Source of the DNA: Abyssibacter sp036156195 | GTDB taxonomy: Bacteria; Pseudomonadota; Gammaproteobacteria; Nevskiales; OUC007 | Reading direction: 5' to 3' | Length of the DNA stretch: 64,000 nt | NCBI GenBank assembly: GCA_036156195.1 | Contig: JAYZUZ010000003.1 | Span: 12,561 to 76,560, forward strand | In this document: one piece after another, positions 8,124-16,771 of the stretch | Numbering within the stretch: the first letter of the stretch is position 1 | How the letters are laid out: each line of letters starts with the position of its first letter | The notes under the pieces: model-generated | Seen by the model: the letters and a program-made list of their open reading frames with translations, nothing else | The model's database searches: none | Told to the model about the DNA's origin: nothing | Made by a program: the position numbers and the translations under genes

Positions 8124-9659
8124 ATGGAAGATCTCACTGTTCAGGAAACCACCGTCCGCACCGCCGGTCGTGTCATCGTCCCGGTGATTCTCGCCGGCGG
8201 CTCGGGCACGCGGTTATGGCCGTTGTCCCGTCAGCAGAAGCCCAAGCAGTTCCTGACGCTTGGCGGCCAGTCGCATTCCTTGTTCCAGCAGACCCTGCTG
8301 CGCTCAGCGGCCATTGCACGGGTTGCGCCGGCGATGATTGTTGGCAATGCCTCTCATCGCTTTCTGATTGACGAGCAGTTAGACGAAATCGACCAGCACC
8401 CCGACTGTGTGGTGCTGGAACCCAGCGGCCGCGATACCGCACCGGCGGTGGCCATTGCCGCCCAGCAGGTCGCGAATCGCTATGGGCCGGGCGCCATGGC
8501 GCTGGTGATGCCGGCAGACCATGCGATCGCCGACACCGAAGCCTTTGTCGCTGCGGTGAACGCCGCCGCCGACGTGGCCGAGGCCGGTGAACTGGTGACC
8601 TTCGGCATCCGCCCGACACGGCCCGAAACCGGCTATGGCTATGTGCGGTGCCTGCCCGCAAACGGCCGCGCTGCGCGCAGCGTCGATGCCTTCGTCGAGA
8701 AGCCTGACGCAGAAATTGCCGAGACCTACGTAGCCGACCAGGACACCTACTGGAACGCCGGCATGTTCCTGTTCCGGGCAGATCGCATGCTGGAAGACCT
8801 GGAGGCACTGGAGCCGGATCTCATGCAGAACGCGCGTCATGCACTCATCAGCGCTGAGGTAGACGGCCGCTTTCTGTGTCTGGATGCAGTGGCGTTTCGA
8901 GGCTGTCGCTCGGTATCCATTGACTACGCGGTATTAGAGCGGACGGACCGCATCGCGCTGATGCCCATGGATGCGGGTTGGGATGATGTCGGCTCCTGGA
9001 CCTACCTGGATCGACTCCCGGCTACGGACGAGGCGGGCAATCGCAGCCACGGGGATGTGCTGATCCAGAACGCCGAGAACAACATCGTCCATTCGAGCAA
9101 GCGTCTGGTGGCGCTGTCCGGAGTCAAGGACCTTATTGTCGTAGAGACGGCTGACGCCATACTTGTCGCGCACAAGCAGGATGCCCAGTCCGTCAAGGCG
9201 CTGGTCAAACAGCTGGAGGCCCTCGGTCGTGAGGAGGGCGAGCATTTACAGCGGGTTTATCGCCCCTGGGGTTTTTACGAATCCATCGCCTACGGCAGTC
9301 GCTTTCAGACCAAGCGCATTTCGGTCAAACCGGGTGCCAAGCTCAGTCTGCAAATGCATCATCACCGCGCAGAGCATTGGGTCATCGTCCAGGGCACGGC
9401 CATCGTCGAGCGCGGGGGCGAGCGGTTCATGCTGTCCGAAAATGAATCGACCTATATCCCCATCGGCACGACGCATCGTCTGGAGAATCCTGGGAATATT
9501 CCACTGGATCTGATCGAAGTGCAGTCCGGCACCTATCTGGGCGAAGACGATATTGTCCGCTTCGATGACGTGTACGGTCGGTCGGATTCGGACGCCAGCC
9601 AGGCGCCCCGTCCCGCCGAATCGCAACCGCAGGACCAGGCGGCGGCCGTCAACGCCTGA
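8124..9659 (+). CDS. algA: Mannose-6-phosphate isomerase / mannose-1-phosphate guanylyltransferase AlgA
   Basis: Cytoplasmic bifunctional enzyme making mannose-6-phosphate from fructose-6-phosphate and GDP-mannose from mannose-1-phosphate, the alginate precursor. 511 residues. The nucleotidyltransferase motif ILAGGSGTRLWPLSR is near residue 20, with FVEKPD and DVGSW further on. The C-terminal isomerase cupin has RPWGFYE and LQMHHHRAEHW. The ATG at 8124 follows a CAGGAG site and gives the usual N-terminus; an upstream in-frame start inside algL was rejected. It is the last gene of the alginate operon, as in Pseudomonas. Confidence 0.95.
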   Translation: MEDLTVQETTVRTAGRVIVPVILAGGSGTRLWPLSRQQKPKQFLTLGGQSHSLFQQTLLRSAAIARVAPAMIVGNASHRFLIDEQLDEIDQHPDCVVLEPSGRDTAPAVAIAAQQVANRYGPGAMALVMPADHAIADTEAFVAAVNAAADVAEAGELVTFGIRPTRPETGYGYVRCLPANGRAARSVDAFVEKPDAEIAETYVADQDTYWNAGMFLFRADRMLEDLEALEPDLMQNARHALISAEVDGRFLCLDAVAFRGCRSVSIDYAVLERTDRIALMPMDAGWDDVGSWTYLDRLPATDEAGNRSHGDVLIQNAENNIVHSSKRLVALSGVKDLIVVETADAILVAHKQDAQSVKALVKQLEALGREEGEHLQRVYRPWGFYESIAYGSRFQTKRISVKPGAKLSLQMHHHRAEHWVIVQGTAIVERGGERFMLSENESTYIPIGTTHRLENPGNIPLDLIEVQSGTYLGEDDIVRFDDVYGRSDSDASQAPRPAESQPQDQAAAVNA

Positions 9660-9776
9660 GCGAAGACAAAGACCGCTGCGCGAGTGGGTATCCGCCGGCC
9701 GGCGCTGGTCGGGCGCGATTCAGGTGATATTCTTGTGAAATCGACTGGGGAAGGTCGCGAATCGGCCGGGTACAAG

Positions 9777-10739
9777 ATGTTGCAGCGAATGGCAGTCAAG
9801 CTCGTTCTGGCGATGGGTCTGCTTGTTGGCGTCTCCGCGCCGGCGCAGGCGCAGGTGTTTCCCCATGAGCAGGCATTGGTTGACGCCGCGTTGTTGCTTG
9901 CTGATGTCATGGAGACCGCGGGTTATCCCCAGGCTTCCAGCGACATTCGGAAGAACTGCACGGATGCCAAGCAGTGGCTGCAGTGCGTCGAAGTGGCTGC
10001 GATCCATGCCGGAACATTCCTGATCTTCCGCGAGCATGCCGTTGTCGGCACGGTTTATACCGCCTTGGGCGAAGACGAGGCCGCTCGGGATTACGCCAAT
10101 TGCGAGCGTGATCCCAGCCTGACCGGTGTACCCACCGAGTTCGGTAGTTATCACTGTGCCGAACATCTGGTGAACGACCCGTTCTGGATCGGTTTGCGCA
10201 CCGGCATGCATGCGCTGGCCGATGGTGCAGAACTGGCGGGTTATCCCAACGAGGCAGCCATCATCCGGCGGGCTTGCCAGTACCAGGGTGACGTCAACCT
10301 GGAGTTCATGACCTGCGCGCTCTCGACCATCGATTTGCTGCTGGCGATTACCGAAGCGCCGCGGGCGTCTGGCGTGCCGACACCAGGATGTACGACCGGC
10401 GGGTTAGTCCCGGTCTGTACCGTGCTGCGTCCGCAGGTGGCTGCGCTGACGGCGTTGGATGGGGCCGATCAATCCGGTGATGGGCGATTCTCGGCAACGG
10501 ATCTGGTCCTGTTGTCGGGTTCTGGTAGCGTGCTAAACGCATTGCTGGGCGGGGGCGTTGATACGGACTCGCCACTGTGGGCGGAGCAGATGCTCAATGC
10601 GGTGGCTGCAGGCCCCGTCCTCACCGAGGGCACACCGATGGCCGACGACGCGTTGCTGTACCTGCGTGCATTGGCCACGGCGGAGCGCGCCGAGCAGCCG
10701 GTCAGCACGCCGCGCCGCGCCGCGCGACTCACACCTTAG
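9777..10739 (+). CDS. Secreted protein with internal repeat and EF-hand/dockerin-like loop
   Basis: Not recognised as a known family. 320 residues from ATG 9777, with a signal peptide ending at PAQAQ. Two related segments (about residues 40-78 and 146-187) share the pattern LAD-x-x-E-x-AGYP, then IR, a cysteine and a second cysteine, so the body seems to be an internal duplication. Residues 231-242 (DQSGDGRFSATD) form a calcium-binding loop of EF-hand or dockerin type. It lies 117 bases after algA, in the same direction. The start is uncertain: no strong ribosome site is seen and in-frame starts exist upstream. Confidence 0.7.
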   Translation: MLQRMAVKLVLAMGLLVGVSAPAQAQVFPHEQALVDAALLLADVMETAGYPQASSDIRKNCTDAKQWLQCVEVAAIHAGTFLIFREHAVVGTVYTALGEDEAARDYANCERDPSLTGVPTEFGSYHCAEHLVNDPFWIGLRTGMHALADGAELAGYPNEAAIIRRACQYQGDVNLEFMTCALSTIDLLLAITEAPRASGVPTPGCTTGGLVPVCTVLRPQVAALTALDGADQSGDGRFSATDLVLLSGSGSVLNALLGGGVDTDSPLWAEQMLNAVAAGPVLTEGTPMADDALLYLRALATAERAEQPVSTPRRAARLTP

Positions 10740-10778
10740 TGCCCTACGCGGTGTCTGGCACCGGGGGACGGTGAGGCC

Positions 10779-11855
10779 ATGACCGAGCCGGCCGCGTCCA
10801 CCCAGCCGTCGGTCCTGAGTGCTCCAAGACCGTTGGTCGTCGATATCGATCATTCCTTGTTGTGCACGGATTTGTTCGACGAGACGTTTGTCGATGGCCT
10901 CCGTCGGCAGCCGTTGCAGACCATCTTGGCACTGCGCAGCCTGCGCCAGGGGCGGGCGGCCCTGAAGGCGCAACTGGCAGGAGCCAGCCGGCTCGATGTT
11001 CGGGCGCTGCCCTATAACCGCGACGTGCTTGCCTGCCTGGCCGATGCCCGAAGCCAGGGTCGACCGGTTCATTTGGTCTCGGCTGCAGATGCCTCCCTGG
11101 TACAGGCCGTTGCAGATCACTTGGGCGGTTTTGACGGTCACCATGGGTCCAGCGCTGAGCTGAATCTCAAGGGCGAGCAGAAAGCGCAATGGCTGGCGCA
11201 GCGCTTTGGTGCGCGCGGATTCGACTACGTCGGCGATGCCCGGTCGGACTTGCGGGTCTGGGCGCAGGCGGCGCAAATCATCACGGTGGGGTTGGGGGCC
11301 GGGTTGCGTCGCGCGGTACGGCGGCTGGCAGCTGTACAGGCCTCATCTGTGCTGCATTTGTCCGCACCACCCGGTGGCCTTGCGCGCTGGCGTCCCTGGC
11401 TGCGGCTGCTGCGGCCCCGTCAATGGCGCGCTGAGCTCATTTTGCTCCTCAGTACCTGGGGGTTTGGCGGTTTTGCGGCCTCGGGCCTTGCGGCAGAGCA
11501 ATGGCTGGCAGTGGTGGCCTACTGGCTGTTCGGCTTAGGGAGTCGCGTGGCTGCGGGGCTCTGGTATGCACAACCCCATCGCTTATGGCGCCGATCGTCT
11601 GGCAAGAGCAGAAATCCACTGGCCGAAGGCGAGTTGCGCCTGCGCACTGCTGCGGTGCTGGGCACAGTGCTTCTTGGCGCAGGTGGGCTGGGTGTTGGCC
11701 TGATCGGTGGTTGGGCTTTGCTGCCACTCGCGGTGGTTCATGGCAGTGCCTGCATCTGGTCAGTGGCATTGGATGGGCGCCACCGGTGGCTGCAACGCCT
11801 GTCCGGTCTGGCGCGTGGGTCTGTGGCCGCGTTGGCGGGCTTGCTGCTGGCCTGA
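10779..11855 (+). CDS. HAD phosphatase domain fused to a degenerate, short UbiA-like membrane domain
   Basis: 358 residues. The N-terminal 190 residues form a HAD-type hydrolase with a complete motif set: D22-x-D24 (VVDIDHS), VSAAD at 100-104, the lysine in NLKGEQ, and GDARSD at 152-157. The C-terminal part is membranous and starts LRPRQW, like UbiA prenyltransferases of the HAD-UbiA family. The Asp-rich substrate motif (N-D-x-x-D) expected near residues 261-270 reads LWYAQPHRLW, with no aspartate, and the protein ends earlier than relatives. A prenyltransferase function is therefore doubtful; the HAD part may still work. A possible hairpin overlaps the stop codon. Confidence 0.65.
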   Translation: MTEPAASTQPSVLSAPRPLVVDIDHSLLCTDLFDETFVDGLRRQPLQTILALRSLRQGRAALKAQLAGASRLDVRALPYNRDVLACLADARSQGRPVHLVSAADASLVQAVADHLGGFDGHHGSSAELNLKGEQKAQWLAQRFGARGFDYVGDARSDLRVWAQAAQIITVGLGAGLRRAVRRLAAVQASSVLHLSAPPGGLARWRPWLRLLRPRQWRAELILLLSTWGFGGFAASGLAAEQWLAVVAYWLFGLGSRVAAGLWYAQPHRLWRRSSGKSRNPLAEGELRLRTAAVLGTVLLGAGGLGVGLIGGWALLPLAVVHGSACIWSVALDGRHRWLQRLSGLARGSVAALAGLLLA

Positions 11856-11862
11856 GCCCGCC
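11834..11862. terminator. Possible bidirectional terminator hairpin
   Basis: Perfect 8-base inverted repeat (GGCGGGCT ... AGCCCGCC) with a 13-base loop, overlapping the stop of the HAD-UbiA gene and lying between two convergent genes. There is no T run, so it is only a candidate. Confidence 0.3.
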
Positions 11863-11871
11863 CGCTGAGGC

Positions 11872-13617
11872 TTAGTCCAGTAGTGCGCCGCGATCGGCGC
11901 CGTAGCCCTGGACATACTCCACCCCCATCGCGAACAGGGCATCGACATGCGCCTGAGTGGCGGCGTGTTCGGCAATCAGCGGTAGGTTCAATGCCTTGCC
12001 CAGCTGGATGACGGTTTCGAGAATGGCTCGGTCCTGGGGGTCGTCCAACAGGTTGCGGACCAGGGAGCCGTCGATCTTGAGATAGTCCAGTGGCAGGACC
12101 TTGAGCTGAGCCAGCGAGCTGTAGCCCGCTCCAAAATCGTCCAGGGCCACCCGACACCCCAGCTCCCGGATCTGCTGTAGCAGCATGGCGCTCTCCGCCG
12201 GGTTGCGCATGGCGAAGGTCTCGGTCACCTCCACCGTCATCTGCTGGGCCAGGCGTACGTGTTCGATGAGCAAGGTCATCCAGTCGCGGAAATGCTCCGG
12301 CGCAATGAGCGTCTGCGACGAGAGGTTGATGTGCATGCGCGGCAGCGGTTGTCCGCCATCGACACGTTGGCGCATCCAGCGCAGCAGGCTGGAAAGATTG
12401 CGGATATCGATTTGTGCAATCAGGCCGAAGCGCTCTGCCGTCTGCATGAAGTGCCTGGGCAGACTGAGCTGACCGTGCTCATCCCGCAACCGGGTCAGAA
12501 TTTCCAGCGCGGCAATCTCGCCATCGGGACGCACGATGGGCTCTGCAAACAGGCAGAGGCGGTCCTGATCAAGCGCGCGAAGAATGTCGCTGACGCGACC
12601 GCCATGGAGGTGTGCTGGACAGGAATCGGCCAGGTCAATGGGCACTGAGCGGTTGCGTCCGTCAGCCTTGGCATCCTCCACGGCGTGTGTGAGATGGGCC
12701 AGCAGCTCATCGGCGTTGTTGACGGCGCCAGCGCCCAGCCAGCTGGCGCCCACACTGGCAGTGAGCTGGTAGCCCACATGTGCGGGTGTGAGTTCCAGCG
12801 AGCGCAGCGCGAATATGATCTGGTTGGCCTCACGTTGGACCTGGGCGAGGTCGGCCGCAGCCGTGACGAGCAGAAACTCGTCGGCACAGAGTCGCCCCAC
12901 GGCGATGCTGTGATCTCGCTGCATCAGCAATCGGGCGACGCGGCGCAGCACACCGTCGGCACCGCTGCGTCCCATGACGCTGTTGATCAGTCCGAAGCGG
13001 TCCAGATTGAGCAGCAAAACGCCAAAGCCGCCAGGGTGCTTGTCGTCCAGCTCGGCCAGCATGGCATCGATGGTTTCGCAGATGCTCGCACCATTCTGTG
13101 CGCCGGTCTTGTGATCATGCAGCGAGCGATACCGCACGCGACGCAGCAACTCGTCGTACTCGGTGGCGTCATGGAAGGCGGTCATCGCCCCGATTTGCTG
13201 TTGCGCCTCGTCATACAGTGGGGTGGCACGCCCGCGCAGTAAGCGACTGTCGGCCCCGTTATCCGGCCGCAGCAAGAGCTCGTAGTTGACGACTTCCTCG
13301 CCGGCCATGGCACGCGCCAGCGGCAGATCTTCCGGGGCGTACAACGTGACGCCATCCAGATGGTAGACACCGTACAGTTCGGCCCAGTGATCCGGAGATG
13401 TGATGATCGGGCCGCGACCGAGTAGTTGTTCGGCCACCGTGTTCCACAAGAGCACCTTGCCGGTCGTATCGACCATGACGACGCCATCGCGAATATTGTC
13501 CAGCGCGAGGTTGACCGCTTGGCGCAGACGTTCGGGCGTCAGGTTGTCTCGCAGCGCTTCCACGGTCGTGGGCAGGGCCACGACGCCGGGCGGCTGGGCT
13601 GAGTCTCGGCGCTGCAT
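11872..13617 (-). CDS. PAS-GGDEF-EAL protein, probable cyclic-di-GMP phosphodiesterase
   Basis: About 581 residues, predicted cytoplasmic. A PAS domain (NIRDGVVMVDTTGKVLLWN) leads into a GGDEF domain whose signature reads CADEF, so cyclase activity is unlikely. The C-terminal EAL domain keeps the metal and catalytic positions: LEILTR, HINLSS, VEVTET, LDDFGAGYSS, LKIDG and IAEHA. It should degrade cyclic-di-GMP. The ATG at 13617 has a GAGG site at good spacing; the ATG at 13623 lies too close to it. It is divergent from the HDOD gene, with about 40 bases between. Confidence 0.85.
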   Translation of the reverse strand: MQRRDSAQPPGVVALPTTVEALRDNLTPERLRQAVNLALDNIRDGVVMVDTTGKVLLWNTVAEQLLGRGPIITSPDHWAELYGVYHLDGVTLYAPEDLPLARAMAGEEVVNYELLLRPDNGADSRLLRGRATPLYDEAQQQIGAMTAFHDATEYDELLRRVRYRSLHDHKTGAQNGASICETIDAMLAELDDKHPGGFGVLLLNLDRFGLINSVMGRSGADGVLRRVARLLMQRDHSIAVGRLCADEFLLVTAAADLAQVQREANQIIFALRSLELTPAHVGYQLTASVGASWLGAGAVNNADELLAHLTHAVEDAKADGRNRSVPIDLADSCPAHLHGGRVSDILRALDQDRLCLFAEPIVRPDGEIAALEILTRLRDEHGQLSLPRHFMQTAERFGLIAQIDIRNLSSLLRWMRQRVDGGQPLPRMHINLSSQTLIAPEHFRDWMTLLIEHVRLAQQMTVEVTETFAMRNPAESAMLLQQIRELGCRVALDDFGAGYSSLAQLKVLPLDYLKIDGSLVRNLLDDPQDRAILETVIQLGKALNLPLIAEHAATQAHVDALFAMGVEYVQGYGADRGALLD

Positions 13618-13656
13618 GGTCATACCTCGCGCGTGGAAGCCGATCTGCCACCGTGA

Positions 13657-14577
13657 GTGGGCGGCGACTCATTGAACATCGTAGAAATTACGAGCGAGCC
13701 CAGGCTCAAGGTCGTTCAGTCATGGCCGATACGCCGGTGTCTTCCCGATTCGGCGGCTGCCAACGTGCTCGATACCATCACCCAGGAATCCGTGATTCGA
13801 CTCGCGACGCAGCAAACCCTGCCGGCGCCCCCGCAGGTGGTCATGCGCCTGCTCAAGGTCATCCGCTCGGATGACTTCTGCCTGGCGGACATTGTTGAGG
13901 TCGTTGAATCCGATGTCTCGGCGGCTGCCACGGTCATGGCGGCCGCGAACACCGCGGCCACACGGGGGGTGAACGAGGTGACCTCCGTGCGCGACGCCGT
14001 CACCCGGCTTGGTGCCCAGGCCACGCGTGACCGGGTCATGCACCAGGCCATGCAGTCGGCGTTCCAGCCCCGGCATCCGGCGCTGGCGGGGTTGCTCAGC
14101 AAGGAGTGGGCTCTGGCCGCCCAGGTCGCCAGTGTGTTGAGGCGGGTCAGTTGTGCGGATATCGGGCTTGAGGATGCCGATACCGCGTTCACCATCGGCT
14201 TGTTCCACAACGTGGGCATGGTGCCGCTGCTCAGCGCCGCGCCTGCTTTGGTCAATATCGGATCGTCGACGGATTACTACGTCGCGGCGCGGCATCACGC
14301 CAGTGCCTTGGGCGGTGTGCTGGCTAAACGCTGGCATCTGGGTGACGCGGTCTACGAAACCGCCCTGAACTGCCTGCGGCCCACGACCTCGGGTTGGGGT
14401 GCCTGGGGATTGGTTCGCATCACGCGCCAGATCTGCGCCCAGCGCATGGGTCATAGCGCGGCCTTGGACCCTGAGACCCTGGAGACCGCCACTCTTGCCG
14501 CGCAGGAAGCGCTGCACATGGCGGACATCGTGGGCTGGATTCAAGAACAGGGCGGGGATGTGCTCGACGCTGCCTGA
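13657..14577 (+). CDS. HDOD-domain signalling protein
   Basis: 306 residues if the GTG at 13657 is used; no clear ribosome site is seen and a GTG at 13765 (VLDTITQESV) is possible. The body matches the HDOD domain: LPAPPQVVMRLLKVI near the start, LVxxVESDxxxAAxVMxxANTA-like core, SVRDAVTRLGAQATRD, and a degenerate HD (GLFHNVGMVPL) followed by ARHHASALGG. HDOD proteins are non-enzymatic signalling modules found beside cyclic-di-GMP and chemotaxis genes. It is divergent from the GGDEF-EAL gene, which may share its regulation. Confidence 0.8.
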   Translation: MGGDSLNIVEITSEPRLKVVQSWPIRRCLPDSAAANVLDTITQESVIRLATQQTLPAPPQVVMRLLKVIRSDDFCLADIVEVVESDVSAAATVMAAANTAATRGVNEVTSVRDAVTRLGAQATRDRVMHQAMQSAFQPRHPALAGLLSKEWALAAQVASVLRRVSCADIGLEDADTAFTIGLFHNVGMVPLLSAAPALVNIGSSTDYYVAARHHASALGGVLAKRWHLGDAVYETALNCLRPTTSGWGAWGLVRITRQICAQRMGHSAALDPETLETATLAAQEALHMADIVGWIQEQGGDVLDAA

Positions 14578-14644
14578 GCAGACACGCCTGTCCCAAGCGC
14601 GGGATTCTTGGATAATCCGTCGCTGATCTGACGGGAGCGGAGCG

Positions 14645-15451
14645 ATGGTGCGGGCTGGCGCGTGGTTGCGATCGGGCGTGCTGGTGCTATTGGCGGCGGC
14701 GTTTGCTGCGCCAGTGCTGCTGCTGGCTGTCGCGTCTCTCCAGCCACCCGGTTCAGCGCCGGTACCCGGTGCGTTGTGGCCGGAGTCCCCGTCACTGGCG
14801 GCGTACACTGCTGCGTTCGACCTCGTGCCGATGGCGCGTGGGTTACTGAACTCCTTACTGGTCCTGCTGATTTATGTGCCGCTGTCGGTGGTTGTCGCAA
14901 GCCTCGCCGGTTTGGGTTTGCGGAGGCTGACGCCGCGCGGGCAACTCTGGGCACTGGTCCTGTTGGTCGGCGCTGCTTCGATTCCTTACGCAGCAATCTG
15001 GCTCCCCCGCTTCCTGTTGTTCCAGTGGCTGGGCCTTAGCGGCAGCTGGGCGCCGCTGTGGGCGCCTGCGCTCATGGGTGGGCATCCGCTACTGGTGCTG
15101 TTGTGCTTTGTGGCGGCCAGAGCCCTGCCGTTGTCGCAACTGGAGGCTGCCCGGCTGGAGGGCGCTGGCTGGCTGCGGATCTGGTGGCAGGTGGTGGTGC
15201 CGCAAACGCGCCCGGCGCTGGTTGCCACGGCATTGCTGGCGGCTGCCTGGTGCTGGGCGAGCTTCACCGACCCCTTGCTGTATTTACATCGCGAGCAGTC
15301 CCAGACGGCTCCGCTCATGCTCTATGCCCTGGAGCTGCTGGGTGCGAGCAACTGGTCGGTGCTGATGGCGGCATCGATGTTGCTCACGGTGCCGGTCATG
15401 TTGGTGCTGTTGTTTGCGCCTCGCGCACTGAATCGAACGCTGGGAGATTGA
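14645..15451 (+). CDS. ABC transporter permease, MalG type
   Basis: Inner-membrane permease of 268 residues for a carbohydrate-type ABC importer. It has about six hydrophobic segments and the EAA loop that contacts the ATPase (EAARLEGAGWLRIWWQVVVPQ). A GGAG ribosome site precedes the ATG. It is the first gene of a four-gene operon; its stop abuts the start of the binding-protein gene. The substrate cannot be read from the sequence; sugars or glycerol-3-phosphate-like solutes are usual for this class. Confidence 0.88.
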   Translation: MVRAGAWLRSGVLVLLAAAFAAPVLLLAVASLQPPGSAPVPGALWPESPSLAAYTAAFDLVPMARGLLNSLLVLLIYVPLSVVVASLAGLGLRRLTPRGQLWALVLLVGAASIPYAAIWLPRFLLFQWLGLSGSWAPLWAPALMGGHPLLVLLCFVAARALPLSQLEAARLEGAGWLRIWWQVVVPQTRPALVATALLAAAWCWASFTDPLLYLHREQSQTAPLMLYALELLGASNWSVLMAASMLLTVPVMLVLLFAPRALNRTLGD

Positions 15452-16771
15452 ATGTCACTTCGCCTGCTGCTCTGTAGCCTGTTGCTGAGCCTGCTGCCAG
15501 CCTGTCAGCAAGCCTCTGATTCCGGCAAGACCACCTTGCGGCTTCAAGCGGTGGCTGATCCCGTTGAGGCCAAGGCCTACCGAGCGCTCATCGATGCCTT
15601 TGAAGCGCAGCGTCCGGATGTTCGGGTGGAGTTCATTCCTGTCGGCCGCCACCCGGAACATGTCACCCGGCTCACGACCGCATTTGCTGCTGGCAACGCG
15701 CCGGATCTGTTTCTGATTAATTTTCGCCGCTGGGGACAGTTCATCGCCGCCGATGTCCTGGAGCCGGTCGGACCTTTGCTCGACGCTGCCGGACTGCTCG
15801 ATCGCGATGCGTTTTACGCTGCGCCGCTGGACGGCTTCACCTATAACGGCGAATTGGTGTGCATGCCGCAGAACGTGTCCTCGCTGGTGGTGTACTGGAA
15901 CCGGGCGCTATTCGCCGAGTACGGCGTGGAGCCGCCGCGGCCGGACTGGCGCTGGAGTGATTTTCATGACGCCGCCAAAGCCCTGACCCGCGATCTCGAT
16001 GGCGACCGGCGGCCGGAGATCTATGGTCTGGATGTGGACCCCTCGATCGTCCGCTTGGCGCCGTTTGTATGGCAGACCGGTGGTCGGCTGGTGGATGACC
16101 TGGAACACCCGACACGCTTCGATCTACGCACGCCCAAGGCGGTGACCGGCCTGTTGTTTCTCAAGCGCCTGAAGAACGAGGTTGGTGTCATCCCGCCGTT
16201 GATCGAACGCCGGGCGGAGCAACCGGATGCACGCTTTATTCGTGGCGGGGCGGCCATGACCTTAAACAGTCGCCGGTTCTCCGCCGCACTGCGCGCTGTC
16301 GAAGGGCTGGATTGGGACGTGGCGCCACTGCCCCGTTATCGCGAGGCGGCTTCGGTCCTGCACGCGGATGCCTATTGTCTTGGACGGGCGAGCCGCCACA
16401 AGGGCGCGGCGCGGGATTTCATCGCATTTGCCACCGGCGAGACAGGCCAGGCGCTGTTGTCGGCCTCCGGTCGGATTGTGCCGGTGCGTAAATCGGTGGC
16501 TCAGAGCGAGGCGTTTCTGGACCCGACACAGCCCCCTGCATCGGCGCAGGTGTTTCTCGACACCATTCCCCAGTTGCGCCGCACGCCCAATATTCCGGCC
16601 TGGTATGAGATCGAGACGCGCATCAATCCTGTCATCGAAGAATGGATGTTCGAATCGGCTGCGCAAATGGCCGGTGAGCAGGCGTTTGGTTTACGTGACG
16701 GGTATCTGCTGGTGTCACGCATCGAGGCGGCGGCAGCAGATTTGCTCAAGCCCGAGCCTGCACAGCCATGA
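15452..16771 (+). CDS. Extracellular solute-binding lipoprotein (family 1)
   Basis: Substrate-binding protein of 439 residues for the adjacent ABC importer. A lipobox (LLPACQQ) shows a membrane-anchored lipoprotein. The mature part has family-1 sugar-binding features: LRLQAVADPVEAKAYRALIDAFE at the start, GNAPDLFLINFRRWGQF, and a hinge region around VSSLVVYWNRALFAEYG. The ATG follows directly on the stop of the permease gene, and its end overlaps the ATPase gene (ATGA). Confidence 0.9.
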   Translation: MSLRLLLCSLLLSLLPACQQASDSGKTTLRLQAVADPVEAKAYRALIDAFEAQRPDVRVEFIPVGRHPEHVTRLTTAFAAGNAPDLFLINFRRWGQFIAADVLEPVGPLLDAAGLLDRDAFYAAPLDGFTYNGELVCMPQNVSSLVVYWNRALFAEYGVEPPRPDWRWSDFHDAAKALTRDLDGDRRPEIYGLDVDPSIVRLAPFVWQTGGRLVDDLEHPTRFDLRTPKAVTGLLFLKRLKNEVGVIPPLIERRAEQPDARFIRGGAAMTLNSRRFSAALRAVEGLDWDVAPLPRYREAASVLHADAYCLGRASRHKGAARDFIAFATGETGQALLSASGRIVPVRKSVAQSEAFLDPTQPPASAQVFLDTIPQLRRTPNIPAWYEIETRINPVIEEWMFESAAQMAGEQAFGLRDGYLLVSRIEAAAADLLKPEPAQP

